Assembly (NCBI RefSeq): GCF_000469545.1
Contig: NZ_KI273058.1
Span: 356,754 to 420,753, forward strand
Reading direction: 5' to 3'
Length of the DNA: 64,000 nt
Source: Mitsuokella sp. oral taxon 131 str. W9106
GTDB lineage: Bacteria; Bacillota; Negativicutes; Selenomonadales; Selenomonadaceae
A program made the translations under genes and the position numbers. Below the pieces are notes generated by a model. That model searched no databases and had not been told where the DNA came from. It saw only the letters and a list, made by a program, of their open reading frames with translations. Positions 19,251-27,856 of this stretch are shown piece after piece. The stretch's first letter is position 1. Each line of letters begins with the position of its first letter.

Positions 19251-19397
19251 TGGGCTCACCTCTTTCTATTGGTCTGTCGGGCAATTCAATCTGTTCCCAT
19301 TATAGCATAAACGGCAAGCGCCGTGCCTGCGCCAAATGGGGCATAAAGTTTATTCTTAACGTATATAATCATAAAATATATTTAGCTTATACTTCGT

Positions 19398-19597
19398 GTG
19401 CCTTTTCCCGTTCCATTTGGCTTGCGATTGGTTGTCTTCCCCGCGCGCATGGCGGGGCTCATCGCCGTCCTGTTCGTGCTCGGCATCGGCATTTGGGCAG
19501 AGCCCCTTTCGGTGTGCCGCAACATCGCCGTATTCCGTTTCATGCGATAAGGAAATCCAATTTTTGCTCCTGCCTGCTTTCGCGGCAGGAGTTTTTT
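19398..19597 (+). ncRNA. Structured small RNA between rarA and comEA, candidate 6S RNA
   Basis: This gap of about 400 bp contains a TATAAT (19364-19369) and ends in a strong terminator (CTCCTGCC/GGCAGGAG plus TTTTTT, 19567-19597), so a rightward transcript must exist. The RNA folds as a rod: GCGAT-GTTG pairs with CAAC-ATCGC, GCGCAT with GTGTGC (wobbles), and GGGGCTC with GAGCCCC. Unpaired stretches lie between. Length (about 200), rod shape and position beside rarA fit 6S RNA. The alternative is a 50-codon GTG frame (19398-19550) with one hydrophobic segment, but it has no ribosome site. Confidence 0.4.
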
Positions 19598-19662
19598 CGT
19601 CATGCGCGAAACTTACCGAATATAGAGTGAATTCATCCGTACATTCGCAAGGAGGGACTGCT

Positions 19663-20247
19663 ATGCCGATGTACCGAAAGTCCATGCTTGTCCTGCTCGT
19701 GCTCGTGCTTGCTGTGATAGGCGGCATGGTATACGGCTTCGAGACGAAAGATGCCGTAGAGCCTTTGGCTGCGGGAACGGCGGAGCAGGGAGAGCCGGCG
19801 CGCCTTGCTGTCTACGTGACGGGTGCCGTCAATAAGCCCGGCGTCGTATCACTCGTGGAGGGCGCACGCATCGCCGATGCCGTGAACGCCTGCGGCGGCC
19901 TCTTGCCGACGGCGGACGCAGAGAAAATCAATATGGCGCAGCCCGTGAAGGACGGCGCACAGATTCGCGTGCCCGAAAAGCAGTCGATGCCTGCGCTGCC
20001 CGCGGGAAAGAGCGGTACGGATGGGAAAACGGCGGGAAGCGCGGCAGGGCAAAGGGACCGCGTCAATATCAATACGGCGGATGAAAAGGCACTGGACAGC
20101 CTGCCGGGCATAGGTCCCGCGATGGCGAAGCGCATCATCGAGTACCGCGAGACGCAGGGCGCATTTCAGAGCATCGAGGATCTACAAAATGTGAAGGGAA
20201 TCGGCAAAGCGAAATTTGAGAAGATGAAGGACAAAATCTGCATTTAA
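19663..20247 (+). CDS. comEA: Competence protein ComEA
   Basis: DNA receptor for natural transformation. The 194-residue protein has an N-terminal membrane anchor (about residues 6-25), an SLBB domain (about 48-105, LAVYVTGAVNKPGVV) and a C-terminal pair of helix-hairpin-helix motifs (VNINTADEKALDSLPGIG, then VKGIGKAKFEKMK). AAGGAGGG lies six bases before the ATG. It binds incoming double-stranded DNA and hands it to ComEC, which is also in this window about 5 kb away. In a diderm the binding would occur in the periplasm. Confidence 0.95.
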   Translation: MPMYRKSMLVLLVLVLAVIGGMVYGFETKDAVEPLAAGTAEQGEPARLAVYVTGAVNKPGVVSLVEGARIADAVNACGGLLPTADAEKINMAQPVKDGAQIRVPEKQSMPALPAGKSGTDGKTAGSAAGQRDRVNINTADEKALDSLPGIGPAMAKRIIEYRETQGAFQSIEDLQNVKGIGKAKFEKMKDKICI

Positions 20248-20267
20248 GCCGCAGCATGGCGCAGCTC

Positions 20268-20453
20268 TCAGGAATGCTGCCGCTCGGTCTTGTGTGCCGT
20301 CTCCGCCAAAGCTTCCGCATGCCCTGTCAATGCGGCAAACGGGGCGAACTGTGCCGCGCGCTTTTCGCGCGGCATGGGGGGATGCGCCTTGGAAATGGGA
20401 CGCGGCATGTGCAGGATATCGCCGTAGCGGCTTTGAACCTCGGCTTCTTTCAT
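20268..20453 (-). CDS. YolD-like protein, partner of the Y-family polymerase
   Basis: A 61-residue protein with the signature segments YGDILHMPRPISKAHPPM and REKRAAQFAPFAALTGH. These are typical of the YolD-like family encoded next to UvrX/UmuC-type polymerases in Firmicutes. Its ATG overlaps the polymerase stop codon by four bases, so the two are translationally coupled. A GGAGGG site lies inside the polymerase gene. The family's molecular role is poorly known; a UmuD-like accessory function has been suggested for it. Confidence 0.8.
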   Translation of the reverse strand: MKEAEVQSRYGDILHMPRPISKAHPPMPREKRAAQFAPFAALTGHAEALAETAHKTERQHS

Positions 20454-21961
20454 GCGCGATGCCCTCCGATCTGATTGTTTCGCGCGATGGCAGTCGCGCC
20501 TTCCTGTAGGCTGGCTGCGCGCAGGAGCGCGTTCTTTCCGTATTTTTGTTTCACGGATAGGATTGCTTCCTGCATGGATTTTTCGCGGCGCTCGTCCGAT
20601 TCGTTTTTGGCGTCTGCCCTCGTCTCGTCCATGAGCCCTGCGAAGAGATTGGTCGCGTATGGGTCGCCTTTTTCGCATGCCGAACGTTCCCTTTGGACGT
20701 GGCTTGCCGTGACGGTGATGCGGTGGACGAGCAGTCCGGGATTCGCGATGCGGATGAAAAGCGCCATGGTGCGTGCGGTGATTTCGCGCGATGAGGCGGT
20801 GCAGCGCGTGAAGGACTCACTGCCGTGCGCCGCCTTGGGAACGATGCGCCCGTAATGGTCGGTATGCGTCGCGCCGTCGTAGCCGCCGTTTGCCAAGCTT
20901 TCCCTGCTGTAGCCGATGGTGAGCGTGATTTGATCGGTGACGAGCCGTTTTTCGACGAGGTCGAGCGCGAGCTGCTCTGCCATTTCGCGCACGACGATGC
21001 GTGCCTTGTCAAAGGAGTAGGGGGACTGGAGCACTTGCCCGGCACCCATGCTGTGCGCTTTTGGCTCGTATGCCTTGATGTCCGCCATCGTGCAGGGTTC
21101 ATATCCCCACGCATGGTCGATGAGAAGCTCGGCATTGACGCCGAAGAGACGGTAGAGCAGGTCTTCGTTATGGTAGTCCCTTGCCGTGCCGAGCGAGCAG
21201 CGCGCGATGTCGCCCATCGTAAAGAGCCCATGCGCAATGAGTTTTTTGGCATATCCTCGACCGACGCGCCAAAAATCGGTGAGCGGACGATGCGCCCAAA
21301 GCTGCTCCCGATAGCGTCTTTCATCGAGTTCGGCGATGCGGACGCCATCGCGGTCGGGCGCCATGTGCTTTGCCACGATGTCCATTGCGATCTTGGCGAG
21401 GTAGGGATTCGTTCCGATTCCGGCTGTCGCCGTGATGCCCGTCTCGCGCAGGATCGCGCGTATCATGCGGAGTGCGAGCGCATGCGGCGTTGCATGGTAC
21501 ATGAGGAGGTAGTCTGTCACGTCGATGAATACCTCGTCGATGGAGTAGACGTGGATGTCCTCGGGTGCGACGTAGCGCAGGTAGACCGCATAAATGCGCG
21601 CGCTGTAGTCGATGTAGAGCGCCATGCGCGGCACGGCGATGATATAGCTTGCGGCGAGGCTGGGATTTTGGGTGAGTTCCGCCTTGTCCGTGGATTCCCC
21701 GACGAGCCTGCGGTGCGGCGCACGAAGTGCCCGTCCGCGATTGACCTCGCGTATGCGCTGGATGACTTCAAAGAGGCGCGGGCGTCCGGGCACGCCGCAT
21801 TCCTTGAGTGCGGGCGATACGGCAAGGCAGATCGTCTTTTCCGAGCGGCTTTTGTCGGCGACGACGAGATTCGTGCCGAGCGGGTCGAGCCCGCGCTCGT
21901 GGCACTCGACAGAGGCGTAAAATGACTTTAGGTCAATGGCGAGATAGGCACGTGGGATCAT
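20450..21961 (-). CDS. Y-family DNA polymerase (UmuC/UvrX-like)
   Basis: Translesion polymerase of 503 residues. The palm begins AIDLKSFYASVEC (metal-binding Asp near residue 10), and the second catalytic motif is YSIDEVFIDVTDY. A helix-hairpin-helix and a little-finger domain follow (IGYSRESLANGGYDG region). The ATG at 21961 gives a standard N-terminus; AAAGGAG lies 11 bases upstream. A LexA-type box between promoter and gene suggests SOS induction. With the coupled YolD-like gene it forms the known UvrX-YolD style operon. Confidence 0.93.
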   Translation of the reverse strand: MIPRAYLAIDLKSFYASVECHERGLDPLGTNLVVADKSRSEKTICLAVSPALKECGVPGRPRLFEVIQRIREVNRGRALRAPHRRLVGESTDKAELTQNPSLAASYIIAVPRMALYIDYSARIYAVYLRYVAPEDIHVYSIDEVFIDVTDYLLMYHATPHALALRMIRAILRETGITATAGIGTNPYLAKIAMDIVAKHMAPDRDGVRIAELDERRYREQLWAHRPLTDFWRVGRGYAKKLIAHGLFTMGDIARCSLGTARDYHNEDLLYRLFGVNAELLIDHAWGYEPCTMADIKAYEPKAHSMGAGQVLQSPYSFDKARIVVREMAEQLALDLVEKRLVTDQITLTIGYSRESLANGGYDGATHTDHYGRIVPKAAHGSESFTRCTASSREITARTMALFIRIANPGLLVHRITVTASHVQRERSACEKGDPYATNLFAGLMDETRADAKNESDERREKSMQEAILSVKQKYGKNALLRAASLQEGATAIARNNQIGGHRA

Positions 21962-21980
21962 CGCAATCCGGGCTCCTTTC

Positions 21981-21994
21981 AGAATATATGTTCG
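21981..21994 (-). promoter_or_regulatory. Candidate LexA (SOS) box upstream of the Y-family polymerase
   Basis: On the minus strand CGAACATATATTCT is close to the Firmicute LexA consensus GAAC-N4-GTTC, with one mismatch in the second arm. It lies just downstream of the promoter, where LexA would block transcription. Confidence 0.5.
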
Positions 21995-21999
21995 CCAAT

Positions 22000-22028
22000 A
22001 TTGTATCATGTGATGTACGAGAAGGCAA
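22000..22028 (-). promoter_or_regulatory. Promoter of the polymerase-YolD operon
   Basis: Minus-strand TTGCCT (22023-22028) and TACAAT (22000-22005) are separated by 17 bp. Confidence 0.55.
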
Positions 22029-22146
22029 GGCCGTGTAATTTTTCTGCTGGGAAGGGTTTTTCGGCAAAAGCGCGAATACGTTTATATACGCGAATCAGCA
22101 AACCGTAGAATGCAACCCTTGGAGATGCTTTTTTGGAGATGATTTT

Positions 22147-23469
22147 TTGATCCCATTTCTCCGCCATCTTTCCTCGTTTCAAATTATCACGCTCAGCTTT
22201 ATTGTCCTTATCGGATGCGGGACGGGACTTCTCATGCTTCCCATTGCGACGCAGGCGCGTATTTCCACAGATGTTCTTTCTGCGCTCTTTACCGCGGTCT
22301 CTGCCTCCTGCGTGACAGGGCTTGTCGTGGTGGATACAGCGAGCCATTGGTCGCTTTTCGGACAGGCCGTTATCCTCTTGCTTATCCAGATCGGTGGGCT
22401 CGGTGTCATCACCATGGCCGTTGCCATCACAGTCGCTTCGGGACAGAAGGTTGGACTCATGCAGCGAAGTACGATGCAGGACGCCCTTTCCCTGCACCAG
22501 CTCGGCGGAATCGTACGCCTGCTGCGTTTTGTGCTCACGTTTGCAGCAGGCATCGAGCTATGCGGCACGCTCCTGCTTTTCCCTGTCTTTTTTCAAGACT
22601 TCGGCGCTCTTGACGGGCTTTGGATGGCGCTTTTCCACGCCGTCTCCGCTTTCTGCAATGCAGGCTTTGACCTCATGGGAACCAAAGGCGGCGGATCCCT
22701 CATGGCATACGTCGCCAATCCTTGGGTGAATGTCGTCATCATGGCGCTTATCGTTAGCGGCGGACTTGGCTTCCTGACCTGGGCAGACCTGCACCAAAAC
22801 GGGCTCCGTATTCGCCGATGGCGATTCCAGACAAAAGCCATCTTGTCGATGACCGCTTTCCTCATCCTTTTCCCTGCCATTATCTTCTATTTCGGCGACA
22901 TGGGATTCCTTGCGGACGGGCGCGGGCTTGCCGCAGTTTTTCAAGCCGTCACGGCACGCACGGCGGGCTTCAATACGATCCATATTGAAGATATGACGGA
23001 AGCCGGCAAGTGCATGATGGTGCTCCTCATGTTCACGGGCGGCGCACCGGGGTCGACGGCGGGCGGCATCAAGACGACTACGGCATTCACACTCTTGGTC
23101 ACGGCGCTATCCATACTCCGCTATCGACTGGATATCGAATGCTTTTCGCGGCGCATCTCGCTCGAGACGCTGCAAGAAGCCGTTGCCATCTTTCTCCTGT
23201 ACGCCATGCTGCTCTTTTCCAGCAGCATCTTCTTCTCGTACTTTGACGGTGCAGGGATGCTCGACAGTCTTGTTGAAACGTCTTCAGCATTGGGTACGGT
23301 CGGGCTCTCCATAGGGCTGACGGAACGGCTTTCCGCTCCGTCGAAGTGCCTTTTGATGTTTCTCATGTACTTTGGCCGCGTCGGTGCGCTGACACTCGTC
23401 TATGCCTTGCACAGCAAAAAATCGCATTTGGCAAGGCGAATGCCGGAAGGAAAGCTTACCATCGGCTGA
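22147..23469 (+). CDS. ktrB: Potassium uptake protein KtrB (TrkH family)
   Basis: Inner-membrane K+ channel/transporter subunit of 440 residues. It has the four-fold M1-P-M2 repeat of the Trk/Ktr superfamily, including AVSASCVTGLVVVDT and TARTAGFNT filter-like segments and GGAPGSTAGGIKTTT. The start is a TTG eight bases after GGAG; a nearby ATG leads straight to a stop. It works with the RCK subunit encoded 38 bp downstream. I looked for a c-di-AMP riboswitch upstream, but the gap of about 185 bp is too short and shows no match. Confidence 0.94.
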   Translation: MIPFLRHLSSFQIITLSFIVLIGCGTGLLMLPIATQARISTDVLSALFTAVSASCVTGLVVVDTASHWSLFGQAVILLLIQIGGLGVITMAVAITVASGQKVGLMQRSTMQDALSLHQLGGIVRLLRFVLTFAAGIELCGTLLLFPVFFQDFGALDGLWMALFHAVSAFCNAGFDLMGTKGGGSLMAYVANPWVNVVIMALIVSGGLGFLTWADLHQNGLRIRRWRFQTKAILSMTAFLILFPAIIFYFGDMGFLADGRGLAAVFQAVTARTAGFNTIHIEDMTEAGKCMMVLLMFTGGAPGSTAGGIKTTTAFTLLVTALSILRYRLDIECFSRRISLETLQEAVAIFLLYAMLLFSSSIFFSYFDGAGMLDSLVETSSALGTVGLSIGLTERLSAPSKCLLMFLMYFGRVGALTLVYALHSKKSHLARRMPEGKLTIG

Positions 23470-23507
23470 CCGGACACTATGATTTGCATACGGCAGAGAG
23501 GTCTCTT

Positions 23508-24158
23508 ATGAAATCCGTTCTTCTCATCGGACTGGGACGCTATGGACGCCACGTCGCCCGTAAACTTTGCGAACAGGGAAACGAAGTCTTGGCGGTCGAC
23601 AAGAATGAAGAACTCGTCAACCAAGTTCTTTCCTTTGTGACAAACGCGCTCATCGCCGACAGTACCGATCAAAACTTTCTCGCCTCCCTAGGCGTTCGTA
23701 ACTTTGATGTGGCCATCGTAGCCATTGGCGACGACTTTCAGAGCTCGCTCGAAACGACGCTCCAATTAAAGGAACTCGGTGCGCGCCAAATTGTCGCAAG
23801 GGCTGCCAGCAGCATCCATGAAAAAATTCTTTTCAAGAGCGGTGCCGATGAGGTTGTCTACCCGGAAAAACAACTTGCTCTGTGGACGGCAATGCGCTAT
23901 GGGAGCGATCATCTGCTCGACTACTTTGCCCTGAGCAGCCGCTACGGTGTCTATGAGGTAACGATGCCGACCAATTGGGCAGGGCATACCGTCGGTGAGC
24001 TCGACATCCGCCGCAACTACCATGTCAACGTCCTTGGCGTACGCCTCGGTGGGCACTTGACGGTTGACATTACGCCGAAAACCAAGCTGCAGGAGGGGGA
24101 CACCGTCTTGATTCTTGGAAAACACGATAACATTGAAGCGATCATCGGGAAATTTTGA
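23508..24158 (+). CDS. ktrA: Ktr/Trk potassium uptake regulatory subunit KtrA
   Basis: Cytoplasmic RCK protein of 216 residues that gates KtrB. An N-terminal Rossmann fold (GLGRYGRHVARKL, residues 7-19; acidic DK at the end of strand 2 for NAD/ATP ribose) is followed by a C-terminal RCK_C domain (about 135-216, starting YEVTMPTNWAGHTVGELD) that may bind c-di-AMP or cations. AGAGAGG lies six bases before the ATG. It forms an operon with ktrB. Confidence 0.95.
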   Translation: MKSVLLIGLGRYGRHVARKLCEQGNEVLAVDKNEELVNQVLSFVTNALIADSTDQNFLASLGVRNFDVAIVAIGDDFQSSLETTLQLKELGARQIVARAASSIHEKILFKSGADEVVYPEKQLALWTAMRYGSDHLLDYFALSSRYGVYEVTMPTNWAGHTVGELDIRRNYHVNVLGVRLGGHLTVDITPKTKLQEGDTVLILGKHDNIEAIIGKF

Positions 24159-24190
24159 CCATTTACGCAGCGCCTTTCGCCTGCATCCAA

Positions 24191-24214
24191 GCAGGATAGC
24201 AGGATAGCAGGATG
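24191..24214 (+). repeat. Triple 8-bp tandem repeat
   Basis: GCAGGATA, GCAGGATA, GCAGGATG in a row between ktrA and fabK. The outer TGCATCC and GGATGCA can pair, but no T-run follows, so it is not a convincing terminator. Confidence 0.7.
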
Positions 24215-24278
24215 CATTCCATGAATTTATGCGGTATTGGCGTGATGAAGATGGATTCCATTTGTGAGGAGGATTTGT

Positions 24279-25223
24279 ATGAGCACGAAACTGACGGAGC
24301 TTCTCGGGATCGAATATCCGATCCTGCAGGGCGGCATGGCTTGGATCTCGGATGCGGCGCTCGCATCGGCGGTATCGAATGCAGGCGGCGCGGGCATCGT
24401 CTCGACGGGCGGGCGCACGACGGCGTACACGCGTGATGAGATTCGCCGCTGCCGCACGCTCACCGAGAAGCCGTTCGGCGTCAATGTCATGCTGATGGCG
24501 CCAAATAAGGACGAGATCGTTGCCGTTATCTGTGAGGAGAAGCCGGCGTTTGTCACGCTCGGTGCGGGCAATCCCGTTCCGTATTTTGAGACGCTCCATG
24601 CGGCGGGCATCAAAGTCATTCCCGTCGTGCCGAATGTCAAGCTCGCGAAGCGCGTCGAGGCAAAGGGGGCAGATGCGATCGTCGTGGAGGGCATGGAGGC
24701 GGGCGGCCATATCGGCTCGATCTGCACGATGCCGCTGATGACGCAGGTCATTCCGGAGGTCTCGATTCCCGTCGTCATGGCGGGTGGGTTTGCCGACGGC
24801 AGAGGGCTTGCCGCTGCGCTTACGATGGGTGCCGCGGGCGTGCAGATGGGCACGCGGTTCCTGGTCGCCGAGGAGTGTCCCGTCCATCCGAACGTCAAGC
24901 AGAAACTCATCGAGGCGGTCGATACGGACAGCATTGTGACAGGCGCGACGATCGGTGGGGCAGTGCGCGGCCTGCGCAACAAGTTCGCCGAGGAATTCGT
25001 CGCGCTTGAGTACTCGGGCAAGGCGACGAAGGAAGAGCTTCTCGAAAAAGCGACGGGCACGAACAAGCTCGCCGCCGTCGACGGCGACACGGAAAACGGC
25101 ATGATACAGGCGGGACAGAGCCTGATGCCGCTTACGAGAATCGAGCCGGTGAAAGCGATCGTAGAAGGGATTGTAAACGAGGCGCGCGAGACGCTTCGTG
25201 CAGCAGCGCGGATTTCGCTCTAG
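24279..25223 (+). CDS. fabK: Enoyl-ACP reductase II FabK
   Basis: FMN-dependent TIM-barrel enzyme that completes each fatty-acid elongation cycle by reducing enoyl-ACP. The 314 residues carry the family start LLGIEYPILQGGMAWIS, the EAGGHIG motif with its conserved His, and the FMN-phosphate segment VVMAGGFADGRGL...GAAGVQMGTRFL. GAGGAGG lies six bases before the ATG. FabK replaces triclosan-sensitive FabI in many Firmicutes. Nitronate monooxygenases share the fold, but the EAGGHIG motif and length favour FabK. No other fab genes are adjacent. Confidence 0.88.
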   Translation: MSTKLTELLGIEYPILQGGMAWISDAALASAVSNAGGAGIVSTGGRTTAYTRDEIRRCRTLTEKPFGVNVMLMAPNKDEIVAVICEEKPAFVTLGAGNPVPYFETLHAAGIKVIPVVPNVKLAKRVEAKGADAIVVEGMEAGGHIGSICTMPLMTQVIPEVSIPVVMAGGFADGRGLAAALTMGAAGVQMGTRFLVAEECPVHPNVKQKLIEAVDTDSIVTGATIGGAVRGLRNKFAEEFVALEYSGKATKEELLEKATGTNKLAAVDGDTENGMIQAGQSLMPLTRIEPVKAIVEGIVNEARETLRAAARISL

Positions 25224-25266
25224 GGAGCGCGGATCGAACTCGTCTGGAGGAGGGGAGGCGCGCGAA

Positions 25267-27681
25267 ATGGAGCAGGGACAGCATCCCAAATGCTTTGCCG
25301 CAGGGCTTCTCCTGGTGCTCGCACTCGGCATTTACGCGGCGCACGCCGCATTTTTTCCTGTGATGCCGCTTTGCATCGTCCTGGGCATTCTCTTTCTTTT
25401 GAGCGCGTTCCTTGCGTGGCGCAGCAGCAGGTGGACCTTTCTGTCCTTCCTGCTGCTCTTTTTTGTGCTCGGCATCGTGCGCGGCGCGATGGGGTTCTCG
25501 CTGCCCGCAAATGATATTTCGCACATTCCAGGAAGCGATGTAAAGGTGCGCGGCATCCTGCGGGAAGCACCGCAGGAGAGCATGAACGGGCGAGGTGAGG
25601 CGCGGTCGCGCTATCGCATCGAGGTCACGGAGGTGAAGCGGCCGCGCGACGAGGATTGGAAGACGGCATCGGGCGGACTGCGGATCTATGCACAGGGCGC
25701 AGCAAAGGAGGCGCAGATCGGCGACAGGGTCACAGCGTCGGGAAATCTGCGCCTGCCGCACAGCTATCGCAATGAAGGGCAGATCGATACGGTGCTGCTG
25801 CTTCGCGCAGACGGCATCACGGCATCGCTCATGGCAAAGGCGTCGCAGGTGAAAATCGAATCGCGCGATGCAGGGTGGCGCGATGCCGTGCTTCGCATCG
25901 GCACACGCCTTCGGGCGCATTACTTCGAGACGATGCAAAAAAGCATGGCACGTCCCGATGCAGCAGCGCTGTTTGCCATGCTTTTCGGCGGCTACGATGG
26001 GATCAAAGAGTCGCTCGTCGATTCCTTTGTGACGACGGGACTCGTCCATATCCTTTCCGTTTCAGGCTCGCACGTCAGCCTGCTCGCAGCGACGATTGCA
26101 TGGCTTGGACTCCTGCTTCGCCTGCCGCGCCCGCTTACGGCAGGACTCGTGCTGCTCGCCGTCGCCTTCTACGTTATCCTTGCCGGCTGCGTGCCGCCTG
26201 CCGTTCGGTCGGGAGTCATGGGCGGGCTCGCCTTTATTGCTCTTGCCATTGATCGAGAGCATGAGGGACAGTACATCATGCTTTTGACGGGCATGCTTAT
26301 GCTTGCCGCATCGCCGTTGTTGCTCTTTCATATCAGCTTTCAGCTATCCTTTGCAGCGACGGCGGGACTCCTTTTCCTCGCGCCCGTTTTCCGCACATGG
26401 ATGAAGGCGCACGGCCTGCCGAACTTCGCTGCGGCAGGTCTCTCGATCACGCTCGCCGCCCAGCTTGCGACACTGCCGCTGCTCGCCTATTACTTTGGGC
26501 GCGTGTCGCTCGTTGCGTTCCTCGCCAATCTTATCCTCGTGCCGCCCGTGGAGCTGCTCATCGTCATCGCGCTCTTCGGCGGCATGGCGGCGCTCGCCCT
26601 GCCGATCCTTGGGCAGCTCGTGTTCGCCCTGCTCGGTCTTTTGCTTGGGTTCGTCTACGAATTGGCACGGAAGCTTTCTGGAATGCCGCTTGCGATGGTC
26701 GGCGTATCCGCGATGGGAGCAGGAAAGACGGCGTGCTATTACCTCGCGTTGTCTTTCCTGCTCTTTCCCGATTGCCTGAGGAATAGACTTCGAGAATATG
26801 CGAGTCTTTTCCATAGACGGGAAGTATGCGCTATTGCATCCGTATCGCTGCTCCTGCTCTTATTGCATGCTGTCCTTGCGCCGAAAACGATGGAGGTGCA
26901 TTTCCTCGATGTCCATCAAGGCGACGCATGCCTCATCAAGACGCCGCATGGACATGCCTTTTTTATCGATACGGGCGGCACGCGCGATGGAGCATACGAC
27001 GTGGGCAAGCAGATCGACGTGCCGTATCTTCGCCGGAATGGCATTCGTTCGCTCGATGCGATCTTTCTCTCGCACGCGCATGAAGATCATGCGGCAGGTG
27101 CGGGCGGTATCCTGCGTGAATTGCCAGTATATCATGTTTATACTGCATCAGAAGGAAGAAATGTGTATGCGAAAAGCATGGGGATGTCTATCGCAGATCC
27201 GCTTTTGGATACGCTGACGCCGCTTTGCACAGGGGAACGCTTTGCGATTGATGGCGTGACGGTAGACGTGCTCTTTGCACCCGCTGCGGCACAGATGAAC
27301 GGAAGCGGGAATGAAGCGTGTGATGTGCTTCGCGTAAGCTACGGGGATGTTTCGATCCTATTTACGGGCGATATGGAAGAGCCGGAAGAGCACGATCTGC
27401 TCGCGCATGGAATCGATCCGGCGAGTACCGTCCTGAAGGTCGGCCATCACGGTGCGGCGACCTCGACGAGCGGGGCATTCCTTCGCGCTGTCGCGCCGAA
27501 GCTTGCCGTCATCTCGGTCGGCGCGGACAACACGTATGGGCATCCTGCCCCCGCTGTGCTCGCGCGGCTGGAAGCGCAGGGCGCTTCCGTCCTGCGCACG
27601 GATGAGCAGGGTGCGGTCATTCTCACGACGGACGGAAAGGGCGTCCAAGTGAAAACGTATATTGGCGCCACCGTTCCGTAG
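25267..27681 (+). CDS. comEC: DNA internalisation protein ComEC/Rec2
   Basis: Transport channel that takes single-stranded DNA across the inner membrane during transformation. The 804-residue protein has hydrophobic N-terminal segments, an OB-like soluble region (about 80-200), the polytopic competence domain with the VHILSVSGSH motif, and a C-terminal metallo-beta-lactamase domain (about 540-800). That domain carries an intact metal site H603-A-H605-E-D607-H608 and a later GHHGA, so nuclease activity is plausible. The start follows a GGAGGAGGGGAGG tract. It is separate from comEA in this genome. Confidence 0.95.
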   Translation: MEQGQHPKCFAAGLLLVLALGIYAAHAAFFPVMPLCIVLGILFLLSAFLAWRSSRWTFLSFLLLFFVLGIVRGAMGFSLPANDISHIPGSDVKVRGILREAPQESMNGRGEARSRYRIEVTEVKRPRDEDWKTASGGLRIYAQGAAKEAQIGDRVTASGNLRLPHSYRNEGQIDTVLLLRADGITASLMAKASQVKIESRDAGWRDAVLRIGTRLRAHYFETMQKSMARPDAAALFAMLFGGYDGIKESLVDSFVTTGLVHILSVSGSHVSLLAATIAWLGLLLRLPRPLTAGLVLLAVAFYVILAGCVPPAVRSGVMGGLAFIALAIDREHEGQYIMLLTGMLMLAASPLLLFHISFQLSFAATAGLLFLAPVFRTWMKAHGLPNFAAAGLSITLAAQLATLPLLAYYFGRVSLVAFLANLILVPPVELLIVIALFGGMAALALPILGQLVFALLGLLLGFVYELARKLSGMPLAMVGVSAMGAGKTACYYLALSFLLFPDCLRNRLREYASLFHRREVCAIASVSLLLLLLHAVLAPKTMEVHFLDVHQGDACLIKTPHGHAFFIDTGGTRDGAYDVGKQIDVPYLRRNGIRSLDAIFLSHAHEDHAAGAGGILRELPVYHVYTASEGRNVYAKSMGMSIADPLLDTLTPLCTGERFAIDGVTVDVLFAPAAAQMNGSGNEACDVLRVSYGDVSILFTGDMEEPEEHDLLAHGIDPASTVLKVGHHGAATSTSGAFLRAVAPKLAVISVGADNTYGHPAPAVLARLEAQGASVLRTDEQGAVILTTDGKGVQVKTYIGATVP

Positions 27682-27768
27682 AAGCAGCAGGCAATGCCAG
27701 ATATCGCAGTCAACCGCATTCGATAGGGATAAAATGTTCTAAGAGAGAGTACGCAAAAGACCGTTCTT

Positions 27769-27788
27769 GCGGTATAATGCGGTATAAT
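27769..27788 (+). repeat. Tandem GCGGTATAAT at the aldo/keto reductase promoter
   Basis: Two consecutive copies of GCGGTATAAT place two -10-like hexamers ten bases apart. Neither has a good -35. They probably mark the promoter region of the downstream gene. Confidence 0.5.
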
Positions 27789-27856
27789 AAAAAATATATT
27801 GCAGCGCGCAAATGGTTGGACAGAAACGCCAACAGAAACGGCAAAGGAGGGCTTCG

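Noticed and set aside
21962..22146. c-di-AMP (ydaO-type) riboswitch before ktrB
   Set aside because: The gap is too short and none of the conserved elements is visible, although ktr genes often carry one.
24181..24218. Hairpin TGCATCC...GGATGCA around tandem GCAGGATA as a terminator of ktrA
   Set aside because: The loop is mostly repeat sequence and no T-run follows. It is listed only as a short tandem repeat.
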